DNA of 64,000 nt from contig CAJJBX010000006.1 of the NCBI GenBank assembly GCA_905182555.1, positions 62,001 to 126,000 on the forward strand, given 5' to 3'. Below the pieces are notes generated by a model that was not told the origin of the DNA, did no database searches, and saw only the letters and a program-made list of their open reading frames with translations. Made by a program: the position numbers and the translations under genes. The stretch's first letter is position 1. Each line of letters starts with the position of its first letter. The stretch comes from an uncultured Ilumatobacter sp. Lineage in GTDB: Bacteria; Actinomycetota; Acidimicrobiia; Acidimicrobiales; Ilumatobacteraceae. This document shows positions 34,713 through 45,038 of this stretch, in pieces.

Positions 34713-36230
34713 ATGCCTCCGCTGATAAATATCGAGCGGCCTCAGTGCGCTTGGAGTCGCGCGAAGACGGCGATCGGTCGAGGCGGCCGGCTGACTCTCG
34801 CCAGCTCACTCGTGCTTTGTCTCTCAATGGTGGTGCTGACCGCTGGACCTGTCGAAGTCAACGCCGAGGAAAGCCCCGCCGCTGCGTTTCTCGGCGGAAC
34901 AGGCCCGTTGGCCGGCGCGATTTTCGAGGCCGGTGACGATCCGGATTACCAGTATGTCAACGACGTGCTCGCAACCCTGACCCAAGCCCAAGCCCAAGCC
35001 CAAGCCCAAGCCCAAACGCAAGCCCGCGTAGCCGGGCAGCGACAGACAGCGCACTGGAACCCTGCCCAGACGGCAATGAACAACGGCGGCGCTTTGCAGG
35101 GCGACGCGCTCGAGTTGACGTGGAGCATCATCCCCGACGGCACGTTGGTCGTCGGGCAAGTCGGAGAGCCCGACTGCAACAGCACACTGGTTGCATCACT
35201 CGACGCCGCCTACGGTGCGGGGAACTGGCAGGCCGAGATGCAAAAGGTTTGGGCCGACTGGACCCGGCTCACCGGCAACGTCTACACCCCGGCCGTGCCG
35301 CTCGATGCGAACGGAACACCAATCGAAGCGACACCGGCTGCGACGTGGGGCCTCTTCCCGAGCACCCCGGGCCTCGCCAGCGTCCGAGGCGACATCCGCA
35401 TCGGCGGCTGCTTCATCGACGGCGGCAGCGGAACAAACATGCTGGCATACAACTTCTTCCCGAACAACGGCGACATGAAGATCGACACCGACAACCTCGC
35501 TGGGCTGGCCTTGACCACGGATTTCCACAACGTCTTCTCCCATGAGCACGGCCACGGCGCAGGCCTGAGTCACGTCTGCCCGGTCAACCAGACAAAGCTG
35601 ATGGAGCCATTCCTCTCCACGGCATTTATCGGGCTACAACACGACGACATACGTGCCGTGCAGCGAGGCTACGGCGACCGCTTCGAAACAATCAGCGCCC
35701 CCAACGACACCCTCGGCGCCGCGACGACGCTCGACCCCTTGACCCCGCCAGACGGTCAAACCGAACTGCAACTCAGCTTGGACAGCACGAACGACGAAGA
35801 CTGGTTCCAGTTCTCTGGCACCGCGGGCGACGCCGTCGACGTCTTGGTCGCGCCGAACGGATTGACCTACCCCGAGGGTCCCATGCAAGGTGAGTCGTGC
35901 GGCGCCAGCACGCCGCTCAACTCGCTCGCTCTGCAGGACCTTTCGTTCGAAATTCACAACACCGGCGGAGCGTTGAGCGTGGTCGACGCGACCAACGCGG
36001 GCAACTCGGAATCGTTAACCGGATTCGTCATCCCAACCACCGGGACCTACTACGTGCGGGTCCTCGGAACAGGTACAGACGATACTCAGCTCTACGACCT
36101 CACCGTTAACCAAACCGCCTCCCCCACTCCACCCCCAGCGCCACCCGCCACACCAGCATCCACACCAGCATCCACACCAGCACCACACCACCCACCACAC
36201 CACCCACCACGATCACACCGCCAAACGTGA
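34713..36230 (+). CDS. Secreted zinc metalloprotease (metzincin-like) with PPC domain
   Basis: From ATG 34713 the protein has a basic n-region, a hydrophobic signal (LASSLVLCLSMVVLTAG, cleavage near VNA), and a Gln/Ala repeat. The protease domain has zinc motif HEHGHGAGLSH, with catalytic Glu and a third His as in metzincins, and a downstream Met (KLMEPF). Residues ~345-470 (DTLGAATTL to YYVRVLGTG) look like a bacterial pre-peptidase C-terminal domain, followed by a Pro/Thr/Ala/His linker. The stop at 36230 falls in this low-complexity linker. The next frame carries on with linker-like and surface-module sequence, so the two parts were probably one protein. A TTG at 34659 is another possible start. 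Confidence 0.82.
   Translation: MPPLINIERPQCAWSRAKTAIGRGGRLTLASSLVLCLSMVVLTAGPVEVNAEESPAAAFLGGTGPLAGAIFEAGDDPDYQYVNDVLATLTQAQAQAQAQAQTQARVAGQRQTAHWNPAQTAMNNGGALQGDALELTWSIIPDGTLVVGQVGEPDCNSTLVASLDAAYGAGNWQAEMQKVWADWTRLTGNVYTPAVPLDANGTPIEATPAATWGLFPSTPGLASVRGDIRIGGCFIDGGSGTNMLAYNFFPNNGDMKIDTDNLAGLALTTDFHNVFSHEHGHGAGLSHVCPVNQTKLMEPFLSTAFIGLQHDDIRAVQRGYGDRFETISAPNDTLGAATTLDPLTPPDGQTELQLSLDSTNDEDWFQFSGTAGDAVDVLVAPNGLTYPEGPMQGESCGASTPLNSLALQDLSFEIHNTGGALSVVDATNAGNSESLTGFVIPTTGTYYVRVLGTGTDDTQLYDLTVNQTASPTPPPAPPATPASTPASTPAPHHPPHHPPRSHRQT
34981..35016 (+). repeat. CCCAAG hexanucleotide repeat (Gln-Ala tract)
   Basis: Five perfect and one imperfect copy of a 6-nt unit inside the metalloprotease gene, encoding alternating Gln and Ala after the signal peptide. 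Copy number could vary without changing frame. Confidence 0.8.
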
Positions 36231-37480
36231 CACCGGTCGACCCTGGTCGTATCTATGAATCGCGCAGCAGTAACCCGGCATACGTCACCGTCGACGGACA
36301 ATCCCAAGGCGGCGGACGCACCCTCGCCGGTGGCATCACCGAAATCAAAGTCACCGGCCGCGCCAACGTCGCCACCGACGCAGAAGCCGTCTTCTTAAAC
36401 GTCGCAGCCGTCTCACCGTCGGGCCCCGGGTTCCTGACCGTGTTCCCGTGTGGCACGACCCGACCAAACGCCGCGAACATCAACTACGTCGGCGGCGGCG
36501 TCGCAGCCAACGCCGTCCTCGCCAAAATCGGTGACAGCGGCAAAATCTGTGTGTTCACACTCGCCGAAACCGACCTCGTCATCGACATCAACGGCTACAT
36601 ACCAGCCGGAGCAGGCACACAATCTGTCGACCCCGGCCGCATCTACGAATCACGTAGCAGTAACCCGGCATACGTCACCGTCGACGGACAATCCCAAGGC
36701 GGCGGACGCACCCTCGCCGGTGGCATCACCGAAATCAAAGTCACCGGCCGCGCCAACGTCGCCACCGACGCAGAAGCCGTCTTCTTAAACGTCGCAGCCG
36801 TCTCACCGTCGGGCCCCGGGTTCCTGACCGTGTTCCCGTGTGGCACGACCCGACCAAACGCCGCGAACATCAACTACGTCGGCGGCGGCGTCGCAGCCAA
36901 CGCCGTCCTCGCCAAAATCGGTGACAGCGGCAAAATCTGTGTGTTCACACTCGCCGAAACCGACCTCGTCATCGACATCAACGGCTACATACCAGCCGGA
37001 GCAGGCACACAATCTGTCGACCCCGGCCGCATCTACGAATCACGTAGCAGTAACCCGGCATACGTCACCGTCGACGGACAATCCCAAGGCGGCGGACGCA
37101 CCCTCGCCGGTGGCATCACCGAAATCAAAGTCACCGGCCGCGCCAACGTCGCCACCGACGCAGAAGCCGTCTTCTTAAACGTCGCAGCCGTCTCACCGTC
37201 GGGCCCCGGGTTCCTGACCGTGTTCCCGTGTGGCACGACCCGACCAAACGCCGCGAACATCAACTACGTCGGCGGCGGCGTCGCAGCCAACGCCGTCCTC
37301 GCCAAAATCGGTGACAGCGGCAAAATCTGTGTGTTCACACTCGCCGAAACCGACCTCGTCATCGACATCAACGGCTACATACCAGCCGGAGCAGGCACAA
37401 GAGCTCCGAGACGACACGGCTTTCCGCCAAGATTCGCGCTCCTCCGGCGTGCGATGATCGAGGCGATCGAAACGACCTGA
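36227..37480 (+). CDS. Triplicated surface module, probable C-terminal half of the metalloprotease (shifted frame)
   Basis: Three copies of a 130-residue beta-rich module: VDPGRIYESRSSNPAYV, GRTLAGGITEIKVTGRANV, AVFLNVAAVSPSGPGFLTVF, NYVGGGVAANAVLAKIGD, TDLVIDINGYIP. Similar modules end many secreted proteins of Acidimicrobiia and related actinobacteria. The GTG at 36227 overlaps the metalloprotease TGA (GTGA). However, this frame also extends upstream into a Pro-Thr linker (PPTTPPTTITPPN), which supports a one-base slip in the CCA-rich tract rather than a true second gene. The last 25 residues are unrelated and basic. It is a likely adhesion or cell-surface retention domain. Confidence 0.78.
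   Translation: MTPVDPGRIYESRSSNPAYVTVDGQSQGGGRTLAGGITEIKVTGRANVATDAEAVFLNVAAVSPSGPGFLTVFPCGTTRPNAANINYVGGGVAANAVLAKIGDSGKICVFTLAETDLVIDINGYIPAGAGTQSVDPGRIYESRSSNPAYVTVDGQSQGGGRTLAGGITEIKVTGRANVATDAEAVFLNVAAVSPSGPGFLTVFPCGTTRPNAANINYVGGGVAANAVLAKIGDSGKICVFTLAETDLVIDINGYIPAGAGTQSVDPGRIYESRSSNPAYVTVDGQSQGGGRTLAGGITEIKVTGRANVATDAEAVFLNVAAVSPSGPGFLTVFPCGTTRPNAANINYVGGGVAANAVLAKIGDSGKICVFTLAETDLVIDINGYIPAGAGTRAPRRHGFPPRFALLRRAMIEAIETT
36236..37399 (+). repeat. Three tandem 390-bp repeats, almost identical
   Basis: Units 36236-36625, 36626-37015 and 37016-37399. Units 2 and 3 are identical as far as I can compare. Unit 1 differs at about six bases, all in its first 30 nt. Synonymous sites are also unchanged, which points to very recent duplication or continuing gene conversion. 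Such arrays are prone to assembly collapse, so copy number is uncertain. Confidence 0.93.
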
Positions 37481-37483
37481 CCC

Positions 37484-38371
37484 ATGCCTGTTCCTGCTGC
37501 TCTCCTCGACATGTCGCTGCCTCCCGTGATTCACGACATCGACGAACGCTGGACCATGGCCTACGCAGCGGCACTCGGTGATCTTTCTGATCGCTATCTC
37601 GACACCACTCGACCCGACGGTGTGATTGCCCACCCGCTGTTTCCGGTGTGCCCCGAATGGGAGGCAATCGTTGCATCGCGTTCGATGTCCGAACCGCTCG
37701 GCATGACGCATGCCGAGGTCCTGACCGGCGTCCACGCAACGCACGACGTCATCGTGCACCGTCTCGTCCGCCCCGGCGACCGCTTGTCGACCCAACTTTC
37801 CATCGTGGGAATGACCGACATCTCCTCCGGCGCCAAGGTCACGTCACGGTTGACAACCGTCGACCAGCACGGCCTGCCCGTTGCCACCACGACGCAGGAT
37901 GCCATCTACCTGGGTGTTCCGACCGACAACGTTGACCAGCCAGATCCGGCTCTGCCGCCCGTTATCCAAGGATCAGAACGTCGCGGCGATCCGATCATGA
38001 CAACTGTCGATGTCGCCGCCGGTGCAGCCCACGTGTACACGGAGTGCGCACGGATCTGGAACCCGATCCACACCGACCGCTCCGTTGCCCGGGCCGCCGG
38101 GATGCCAGACATCATCCTGCACGGCACCGCCACGCTCGCCCACGGGATCACCGCTGTTGTCAATCACCGAGCCGACGGCGACCCCGAACTCGTGCGCCGA
38201 GTTGCAGGCCGATTCGCTGCGATGGTGGAACTCCCGTCGACGATCACCGTCAAGGTCTGGCCAGGCAACAAGACACCTGACGGGAACATCACGGTTCCGT
38301 TCGAGGTGTACAACAGTGCTGAAGTGGCAGCCGTGAAAGACGGGCTTGTCGTGCTCGGTACGTCGCCCTGA
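37484..38371 (+). CDS. MaoC-like/FAS1 dehydratase-region double hotdog protein
   Basis: 295 residues with two hotdog halves. The N-terminal half (WTMAYAAALGDLSDRYLDTT, HDVIVHRLVRPGDRLST) is like the FAS1 dehydratase region. The C-terminal half carries the R-specific hydratase motif as IWNPIHTDRSVARAAGMPDIILHG, with catalytic Asp/His region. It would hydrate an enoyl-CoA or related thioester. It begins 3 bp after the surface-module frame and converges with ligC. Its link to aromatic breakdown is only positional. Confidence 0.82.
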   Translation: MPVPAALLDMSLPPVIHDIDERWTMAYAAALGDLSDRYLDTTRPDGVIAHPLFPVCPEWEAIVASRSMSEPLGMTHAEVLTGVHATHDVIVHRLVRPGDRLSTQLSIVGMTDISSGAKVTSRLTTVDQHGLPVATTTQDAIYLGVPTDNVDQPDPALPPVIQGSERRGDPIMTTVDVAAGAAHVYTECARIWNPIHTDRSVARAAGMPDIILHGTATLAHGITAVVNHRADGDPELVRRVAGRFAAMVELPSTITVKVWPGNKTPDGNITVPFEVYNSAEVAAVKDGLVVLGTSP

Positions 38372-38434
38372 CCAGACCGGCTCCGCTGCTTGCCACTCGG
38401 TTCTGTGCACGCCGCCAGAGCAAGCGCCACCTTC

Positions 38435-40640
<2,206 letters not shown>

Positions 40641-40686
40641 GCAAGATCAATTGTAGGCAATAGGCCAACCGCGGCAGAATAGAGAG

Positions 40687-41757
40687 ATGATTGGCGTTCC
40701 TTGCATGGTGATGCGCGGCGGAACGTCCAAGGGCGTCTTCTTCCTCAGCAACGACCTCCCCGCCGATCCCCACCAGCGCGATGCGCTGTTGCTTGCGGTG
40801 ATGGGTTCACCCGATGCCCGCCAGATCGACGGCATCGGCGGCGCGACGCCGCTGACCAGCAAGGTCGCAATCATCAGCGTGAGTGAGCGCGCGGATGCCG
40901 ACGTCGACTACCTCTTCTTCCAGGTCAGCGTCGATCAGGCGCTCGTAAGTGACCGACAGAACTGCGGCAACCTGCTCGCAGCCACGGGCCAATTCGCCAT
41001 CGAACGTGGACTCGTCGCCGCTGCAGGAACGACTGCCTCGATCCGCGTCTACATGTCGAACACGAACTCAGTCGCAACCTCGACGTTCCCGATCAGCAAC
41101 GGACTGCCCGTGTACAACGGCGACACCACAATCGACGGTGTGCCCGGAACTGCGGCGAGAGTGCAACTCGACTTCGAAGACATCGCCGGCGGATCCTGCG
41201 GCGCGCTCCTTCCGACCGGCTCGGCCGTCGACCAGATCGACGGCATCAAGGTAACAATGATCGACAACGGCATGCCGGTTGTCGTGATGCTTGCGACCGA
41301 CGTCGGAGTCACAGGAAGCGAGACCCCCAGCGAACTCGAAAGCAACGATGTGCTTCGCACCCGCCTCGAGTCAATCCGCTTGCAGGCCGGACGGCTGATG
41401 GGCCTCGGCGATGTCACCGACACCACGGTCCCGAAGCTGACCATGGTCTCGCCTCCGACTGGGCTCGGCGACCTGACGACGCGCACGTTCATCCCGCACC
41501 GATGTCACGAAGCAATCGGTGCCCTGGGTGCGGTGTCAGTCGCAACCGCTGCACTACTTCCCGGATCGCCGGCTGCCGCCGTCATCCGAACCGGCGCTGG
41601 CATCGACGGCACGATTATCTGCGAGCACCCGACCGGCAGTTTCAGCACCACCATCAGCGTTGATACGAGCACCACGCCCCCCATTGCCCGGCGAGCCGGC
41701 ATTATCCGCACCGCACGAAAACTGATGGACGGCGTCGTCTTCCCTGCCTCGCTATGA
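40687..41757 (+). CDS. galD: 4-oxalomesaconate tautomerase (GalD, PrpF family)
   Basis: 356 residues. The PrpF-type opening is GVPCMVMRGGTSKGVFF. IDGIGGATPLTSKVAII, QNCGNLLAATGQFAIERG (catalytic Cys region) and SCGALLPTG follow the PrpF fold's two catalytic cysteines. It converts keto and enol forms of 4-oxalomesaconate after pyrone opening. It overlaps ligI downstream by 4 nt. PrpF-like aconitate isomerases are the alternative, but the lig context decides. Confidence 0.88.
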   Translation: MIGVPCMVMRGGTSKGVFFLSNDLPADPHQRDALLLAVMGSPDARQIDGIGGATPLTSKVAIISVSERADADVDYLFFQVSVDQALVSDRQNCGNLLAATGQFAIERGLVAAAGTTASIRVYMSNTNSVATSTFPISNGLPVYNGDTTIDGVPGTAARVQLDFEDIAGGSCGALLPTGSAVDQIDGIKVTMIDNGMPVVVMLATDVGVTGSETPSELESNDVLRTRLESIRLQAGRLMGLGDVTDTTVPKLTMVSPPTGLGDLTTRTFIPHRCHEAIGALGAVSVATAALLPGSPAAAVIRTGAGIDGTIICEHPTGSFSTTISVDTSTTPPIARRAGIIRTARKLMDGVVFPASL

Positions 41758-42623
41758 AATCGATTCCCGGCCCCCACCCCGATCCGCACGCGCCGCTTCG
41801 CTGGACTCCGCCACCCAACGCCACCGACGCCCACTGCCACGTGTTCGGTCCAGCGGCCCGCTTCGCCTTCTCCTCGGACCGTTCCTACACACCACCCGAC
41901 TCGGGCATCGAGGACTTTGAGCGGCTTCAACAACGCCTCGGCCTGTCCCGTGCCGTATTCGTGCAGGCCTCTTGCCACGGGACCGACAACGCGGCGATGG
42001 TCAACGCGCTGCGCCGCGGCAATGGACGCTACGCAGGTGTTGCCATGATCGATGAATCCTTCACCGACGCAGAAATCGCTGCGCTCCACGCAGTTGGGGT
42101 ACGCGGCACACGGTTCAACTTCGTCAAGCACCTTGGCGGAGCACCCGATCTCGACGTGTTCTGGCGGCTCGTCGACCGGGTGCAGCCGTACGGCTGGCAC
42201 ATCGTGTTGCACTTCGATGCGCAGGACCTGCCCGAATACGCGGAACTTCTCGATCGGATGCCGTGTCCGTTCGTGATCGACCACATGGCTCGCGTGCCGA
42301 CCGCCGATGGGATCGAACAGCAACCGTTCCAAACGCTGCTCAACCTGATGCGCGATGAGCGGGCCTGGGTCAAAATCTCCGGCACGGAACGACTCACCGC
42401 AGACGGACCACCGCCCTACGACGACGTTGTGCCGTTCGCCCAAGCACTCGTTGCCGCAGCGCCCGGTCGCGTGCTGTGGGGAACCGACTGGCCGCATCCC
42501 AACGTGCGCCACATGCCAGATGACGGCGACCTTGTCGATCTCCTTGTCGACCTCATCCCCGACGAGGCCACCCGGCAGCGGGTGCTCGTCGACAACCCTG
42601 CGATGCTGTACGACTTCGGCTGA
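41754..42623 (+). CDS. ligI: 2-pyrone-4,6-dicarboxylate hydrolase (LigI, amidohydrolase family)
   Basis: 289 residues of the TIM-barrel amidohydrolase fold. Metal and substrate residues show as ATDAHCHVFGPAARFAF, FVIDHMARVP, WVKISGTERL and LWGTDWPHPNVRH. LigI opens 2-pyrone-4,6-dicarboxylate to 4-oxalomesaconate. It is translationally coupled to galD and followed by a clean hairpin terminator before the convergent galC gene. Confidence 0.92.
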   Translation: MKSIPGPHPDPHAPLRWTPPPNATDAHCHVFGPAARFAFSSDRSYTPPDSGIEDFERLQQRLGLSRAVFVQASCHGTDNAAMVNALRRGNGRYAGVAMIDESFTDAEIAALHAVGVRGTRFNFVKHLGGAPDLDVFWRLVDRVQPYGWHIVLHFDAQDLPEYAELLDRMPCPFVIDHMARVPTADGIEQQPFQTLLNLMRDERAWVKISGTERLTADGPPPYDDVVPFAQALVAAAPGRVLWGTDWPHPNVRHMPDDGDLVDLLVDLIPDEATRQRVLVDNPAMLYDFG

Positions 42624-42654
42624 GCATCAGTCCGTTCCAACGCCTGGAAGTAAC

Positions 42655-42675
42655 CCCAGTTCCGCGCAAACTGGG
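42655..42675. terminator. Hairpin between convergent ligI and galC
   Basis: CCCAGTT (42655-42661) and AACTGGG (42669-42675) form a perfect 7-bp stem with a 7-nt loop in the 62-bp gap between converging genes. An 18-nt sequence starting at 42622, at the ligI stop, recurs inside galC at 42800. Confidence 0.65.
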
Positions 42676-42685
42676 ACTCGAGATA

Positions 42686-43366
42686 TCAGTCGATGTACTC
42701 GACTCCCATGTCGATCAGCCTCTGACGGAGCGCATAGACGTCGACCCCGAGCGCCCCCGACGCGAGCGTCGCACGCATCTGTTCTTCCTTCGCCAGCCGA
42801 GCATCAGTCCGTTCCAGCGCCCAGGCGGCGTTGACCCGCGCCACGATGACAACACCATCGTCGTCAGCGCACACCACGTCGCCGGGCTGCACAGTGACCC
42901 CGCCGAGCACCACCGGCACGTTGACCGATCCAGGAGTGTTCTTGACCGTGCCCTGGCACGACACGTGCTGGCTCCACACCGGAAATCCCATCGAGCGCAA
43001 ATCGGCGGTATCTCGGACGCCGGCATCGATGACCAAGCCGCGCACGCCGCGCGCCATCAGCGATGTCGCAAACAGGTCACCAAACATGCCGTGCGTCGAC
43101 GGGGCGGTGTTGGCCACGACAAGTACGTCGCCGGGCTGGCACATCTCGACCGCGGCATGGATCATGATGTTGTCGCCGGGGTGACTGAGCACAGTGACCG
43201 CCGACCCTGCGATTTTCGTGTCGGCTTGGATCGGCTTGAGGTGCGGGCCAACGTATCCCACGCGCCCAATAGCCTCGTGCACGGTTGCTGCACCAGCGGC
43301 GCCGAGGCGATCGATGATCGATGATTCGGCCCGCTCAATGTTGCGGATGATCACGTGCTTATTCAT
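42686..43366 (-). CDS. galC: 4-carboxy-4-hydroxy-2-oxoadipate aldolase (GalC/LigK, RraA-like fold)
   Basis: 227 residues from ATG 43366, preceded by an AGGAG-type ribosome site. The class II aldolase markers are ATVHEAIGRVGYVGPHLKPI, GDVLVVANTAPSTHGMFGDL, DAGVRDTADLRSMGFPVW (metal Asp and Arg) and GDVVCADDDGVVIV. It splits 4-carboxy-4-hydroxy-2-oxoadipate into oxaloacetate and pyruvate, the last step of the pathway. Overlaps the ligJ stop by 4 nt. Related RraA proteins lack the VHEAIGR/GPHLKPI block, so the aldolase call is solid. Confidence 0.9.
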   Translation of the reverse strand: MNKHVIIRNIERAESSIIDRLGAAGAATVHEAIGRVGYVGPHLKPIQADTKIAGSAVTVLSHPGDNIMIHAAVEMCQPGDVLVVANTAPSTHGMFGDLFATSLMARGVRGLVIDAGVRDTADLRSMGFPVWSQHVSCQGTVKNTPGSVNVPVVLGGVTVQPGDVVCADDDGVVIVARVNAAWALERTDARLAKEEQMRATLASGALGVDVYALRQRLIDMGVEYID

Positions 43367-44400
43367 GAGGCGACTCCTGATGTGGTCAAACGCGGGTAAA
43401 CCCGCCGGACATTGCCGTCGAAGATCTTCGTTCGCTGCTCGCCGGTGAGGCCTGCGCGGTCGATGTAACGCTTCGTGTCGTCGTAGAACTCGCCGGTGTC
43501 GGGGTTCTTTCCCTTCACCGCGCCAAGCATTTCGGACCCGAAGAGGATGTTGTCGGTCGGTACGACGTTGACGAGCAGGTCGATGCCTGGCTGGTGGTAG
43601 ACGCAGGTATCGAAGAAGATGTTGGCCATCAACTCCTCCAGCAACGGCCAACTCTGCCCGCCGTCAGACTGACTGCCTTCGGCCATTCCCTTGAATCGGC
43701 CCCAGTGGTACGGCACCGCTCCGCCGCCGTGCGGGATGACCCAACGCATGGTCGGGAAGTCACGGAAAAGCCCCGAGGTCATGGCCTGCACGAATGCCGT
43801 CGTGTCGGCGCCGAGATAGTGCGAACTCGTGAAGTGGAAGTTTGGGTTACAAGTCGCGCTGACATGCACCATCGCCGGCACGTCGAGTTCGCACATCGCC
43901 TCGAAAAGCGGGTACCAGTACGGGTCGAAAAGCGGCGGCCCAGTCCAGTTCCCGCCCGACGGATCAGGATTGAGGTTGCAGCCAATGAAGCCCATCTCTT
44001 CGACGCAGCGGCGAAGCTCACGCACCGACGACTCAATATCGACGCCCGGGGACTGCGGAAGTTGGCAGACCGGAGCGAAGTTGTCGGGATACAGATCGCA
44101 GACGCGCCGCACAAGGTCATTGCAGTGCTCGCTCCAGTAGCGACTGGTGTGCTCGTTGCCGATGTGGTGGCCCATCCAGGACGCTCGCGGCGAGAACAAC
44201 GTCACGTCGATCTCGCGCTCCCGCTGGAGCCGTAGCTGGTTACCTTCGAGGCTCTCCCGCAACTGGTCGTCGGAGATCGATAACTCACCCTTGTCACCGA
44301 CGTGGAGCACGTCGATCTCGAGCGCCGCCTGCTGCGCATCGCGATACTCACCAAGCTGGGGCGGGGCGGTGGTGTAGTGACCGTGGCAATCGATGATCAT
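43363..44400 (-). CDS. ligJ: 4-oxalomesaconate hydratase (LigJ-like amidohydrolase)
   Basis: 345 residues from ATG 44400. The zinc motif is MIIDCHGHYTTAP. TLFSPRASWMGHHIGNEHT, FIGCNLNPDPSGGNWTGPP, MVHVSATCNP and WVIPHGGGAVPYHWGR are typical of LigJ. It hydrates 4-oxalomesaconate to 4-carboxy-4-hydroxy-2-oxoadipate, the substrate of GalC encoded right after it. An upstream extension in the same frame has no family similarity. Confidence 0.9.
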   Translation of the reverse strand: MIIDCHGHYTTAPPQLGEYRDAQQAALEIDVLHVGDKGELSISDDQLRESLEGNQLRLQREREIDVTLFSPRASWMGHHIGNEHTSRYWSEHCNDLVRRVCDLYPDNFAPVCQLPQSPGVDIESSVRELRRCVEEMGFIGCNLNPDPSGGNWTGPPLFDPYWYPLFEAMCELDVPAMVHVSATCNPNFHFTSSHYLGADTTAFVQAMTSGLFRDFPTMRWVIPHGGGAVPYHWGRFKGMAEGSQSDGGQSWPLLEELMANIFFDTCVYHQPGIDLLVNVVPTDNILFGSEMLGAVKGKNPDTGEFYDDTKRYIDRAGLTGEQRTKIFDGNVRRVYPRLTTSGVAS

Positions 44401-44460
44401 CGTTGCGTCATCATGGTGGCCCTCTTGCCGCAGTGTCAACAATCCGTGAGACTCTCGGCG

Positions 44461-44840
44461 TGCCACTTAGTACTCAAGTCGCCATCATTGGTGCCGGGCC
44501 AGCAGGATTCGAGCCGGCATCCTCGAATGGGGGTCAGTTGAAGTGCTCCGCGCTGCAGGGCTCGACGGGCGTATGGACCTCGATGGCCACGTACACGACG
44601 GGGCGGCGCTGGTGTGGGGTGGGAGAGAACCGTTCTTCGTCGATATCAATCGGCACGTCGGATCGCACTTCATGTCCTACGGACAGACCAACATCCAAGA
44701 GGATCTGTACGTCGCTGCCGACCTCCGTGATGCTGCACTGATTTTCGAGGCTGCCGATGTCGAAGTCCATGAACCGCTCAGCGACCGCCCGCACATCACG
44801 TTCGAGGTCGGTGGTGTGACCGAGCGCATCGACGCCGCCG
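44461..44840 (+). pseudogene. pobA: Remnant of 4-hydroxybenzoate 3-monooxygenase (PobA)
   Basis: The start QVAIIGAGPAG (44470s) is the FAD motif of PobA. It is followed at once, in another frame, by RAGILEWGSVEVLRAAGLDG and RMDLDGHVHDGAALVWGG, then MSYGQTNIQEDLYVAADLRDA and EAADVEVHE. About 30 residues between the FAD motif and RAGILE are deleted, and the protein breaks off near 44840, losing about two thirds. PobA makes protocatechuate from 4-hydroxybenzoate, so this is the expected entry enzyme of the neighbouring lig genes, now lost. Confidence 0.78.
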
Positions 44841-45038
44841 GTGCGGAGCAGCACGGAACGATAAGCAAGATCCGTGGCGACAACCTCGATTCCGGCCAAC
44901 CAGCAGGGTCGGCGTTCGATCGCAGGAACGACGGGTTTTGGCACTCGGTACAATGGCGAGCCAACGTCCAGTCCTGAACGAACAGCGCAATCCGTTGAAG
45001 TCGAACACTCTGCAACTCACCCGAACAAGGAACCACCA

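Noticed and set aside
36236-37399. CRISPR array
   Set aside because: The repeats are 390 bp, directly adjoining and coding, with no spacers.
41505-42512. 335-codon minus-strand frame over ligI
   Set aside because: Antisense of ligI, with no family features; ligI is complete and conserved.
44534-44953. Minus-strand frame containing GIEVVATDLAYRSVLL as a gene
   Set aside because: It is antisense to the pobA remnant and matches no family I can name.
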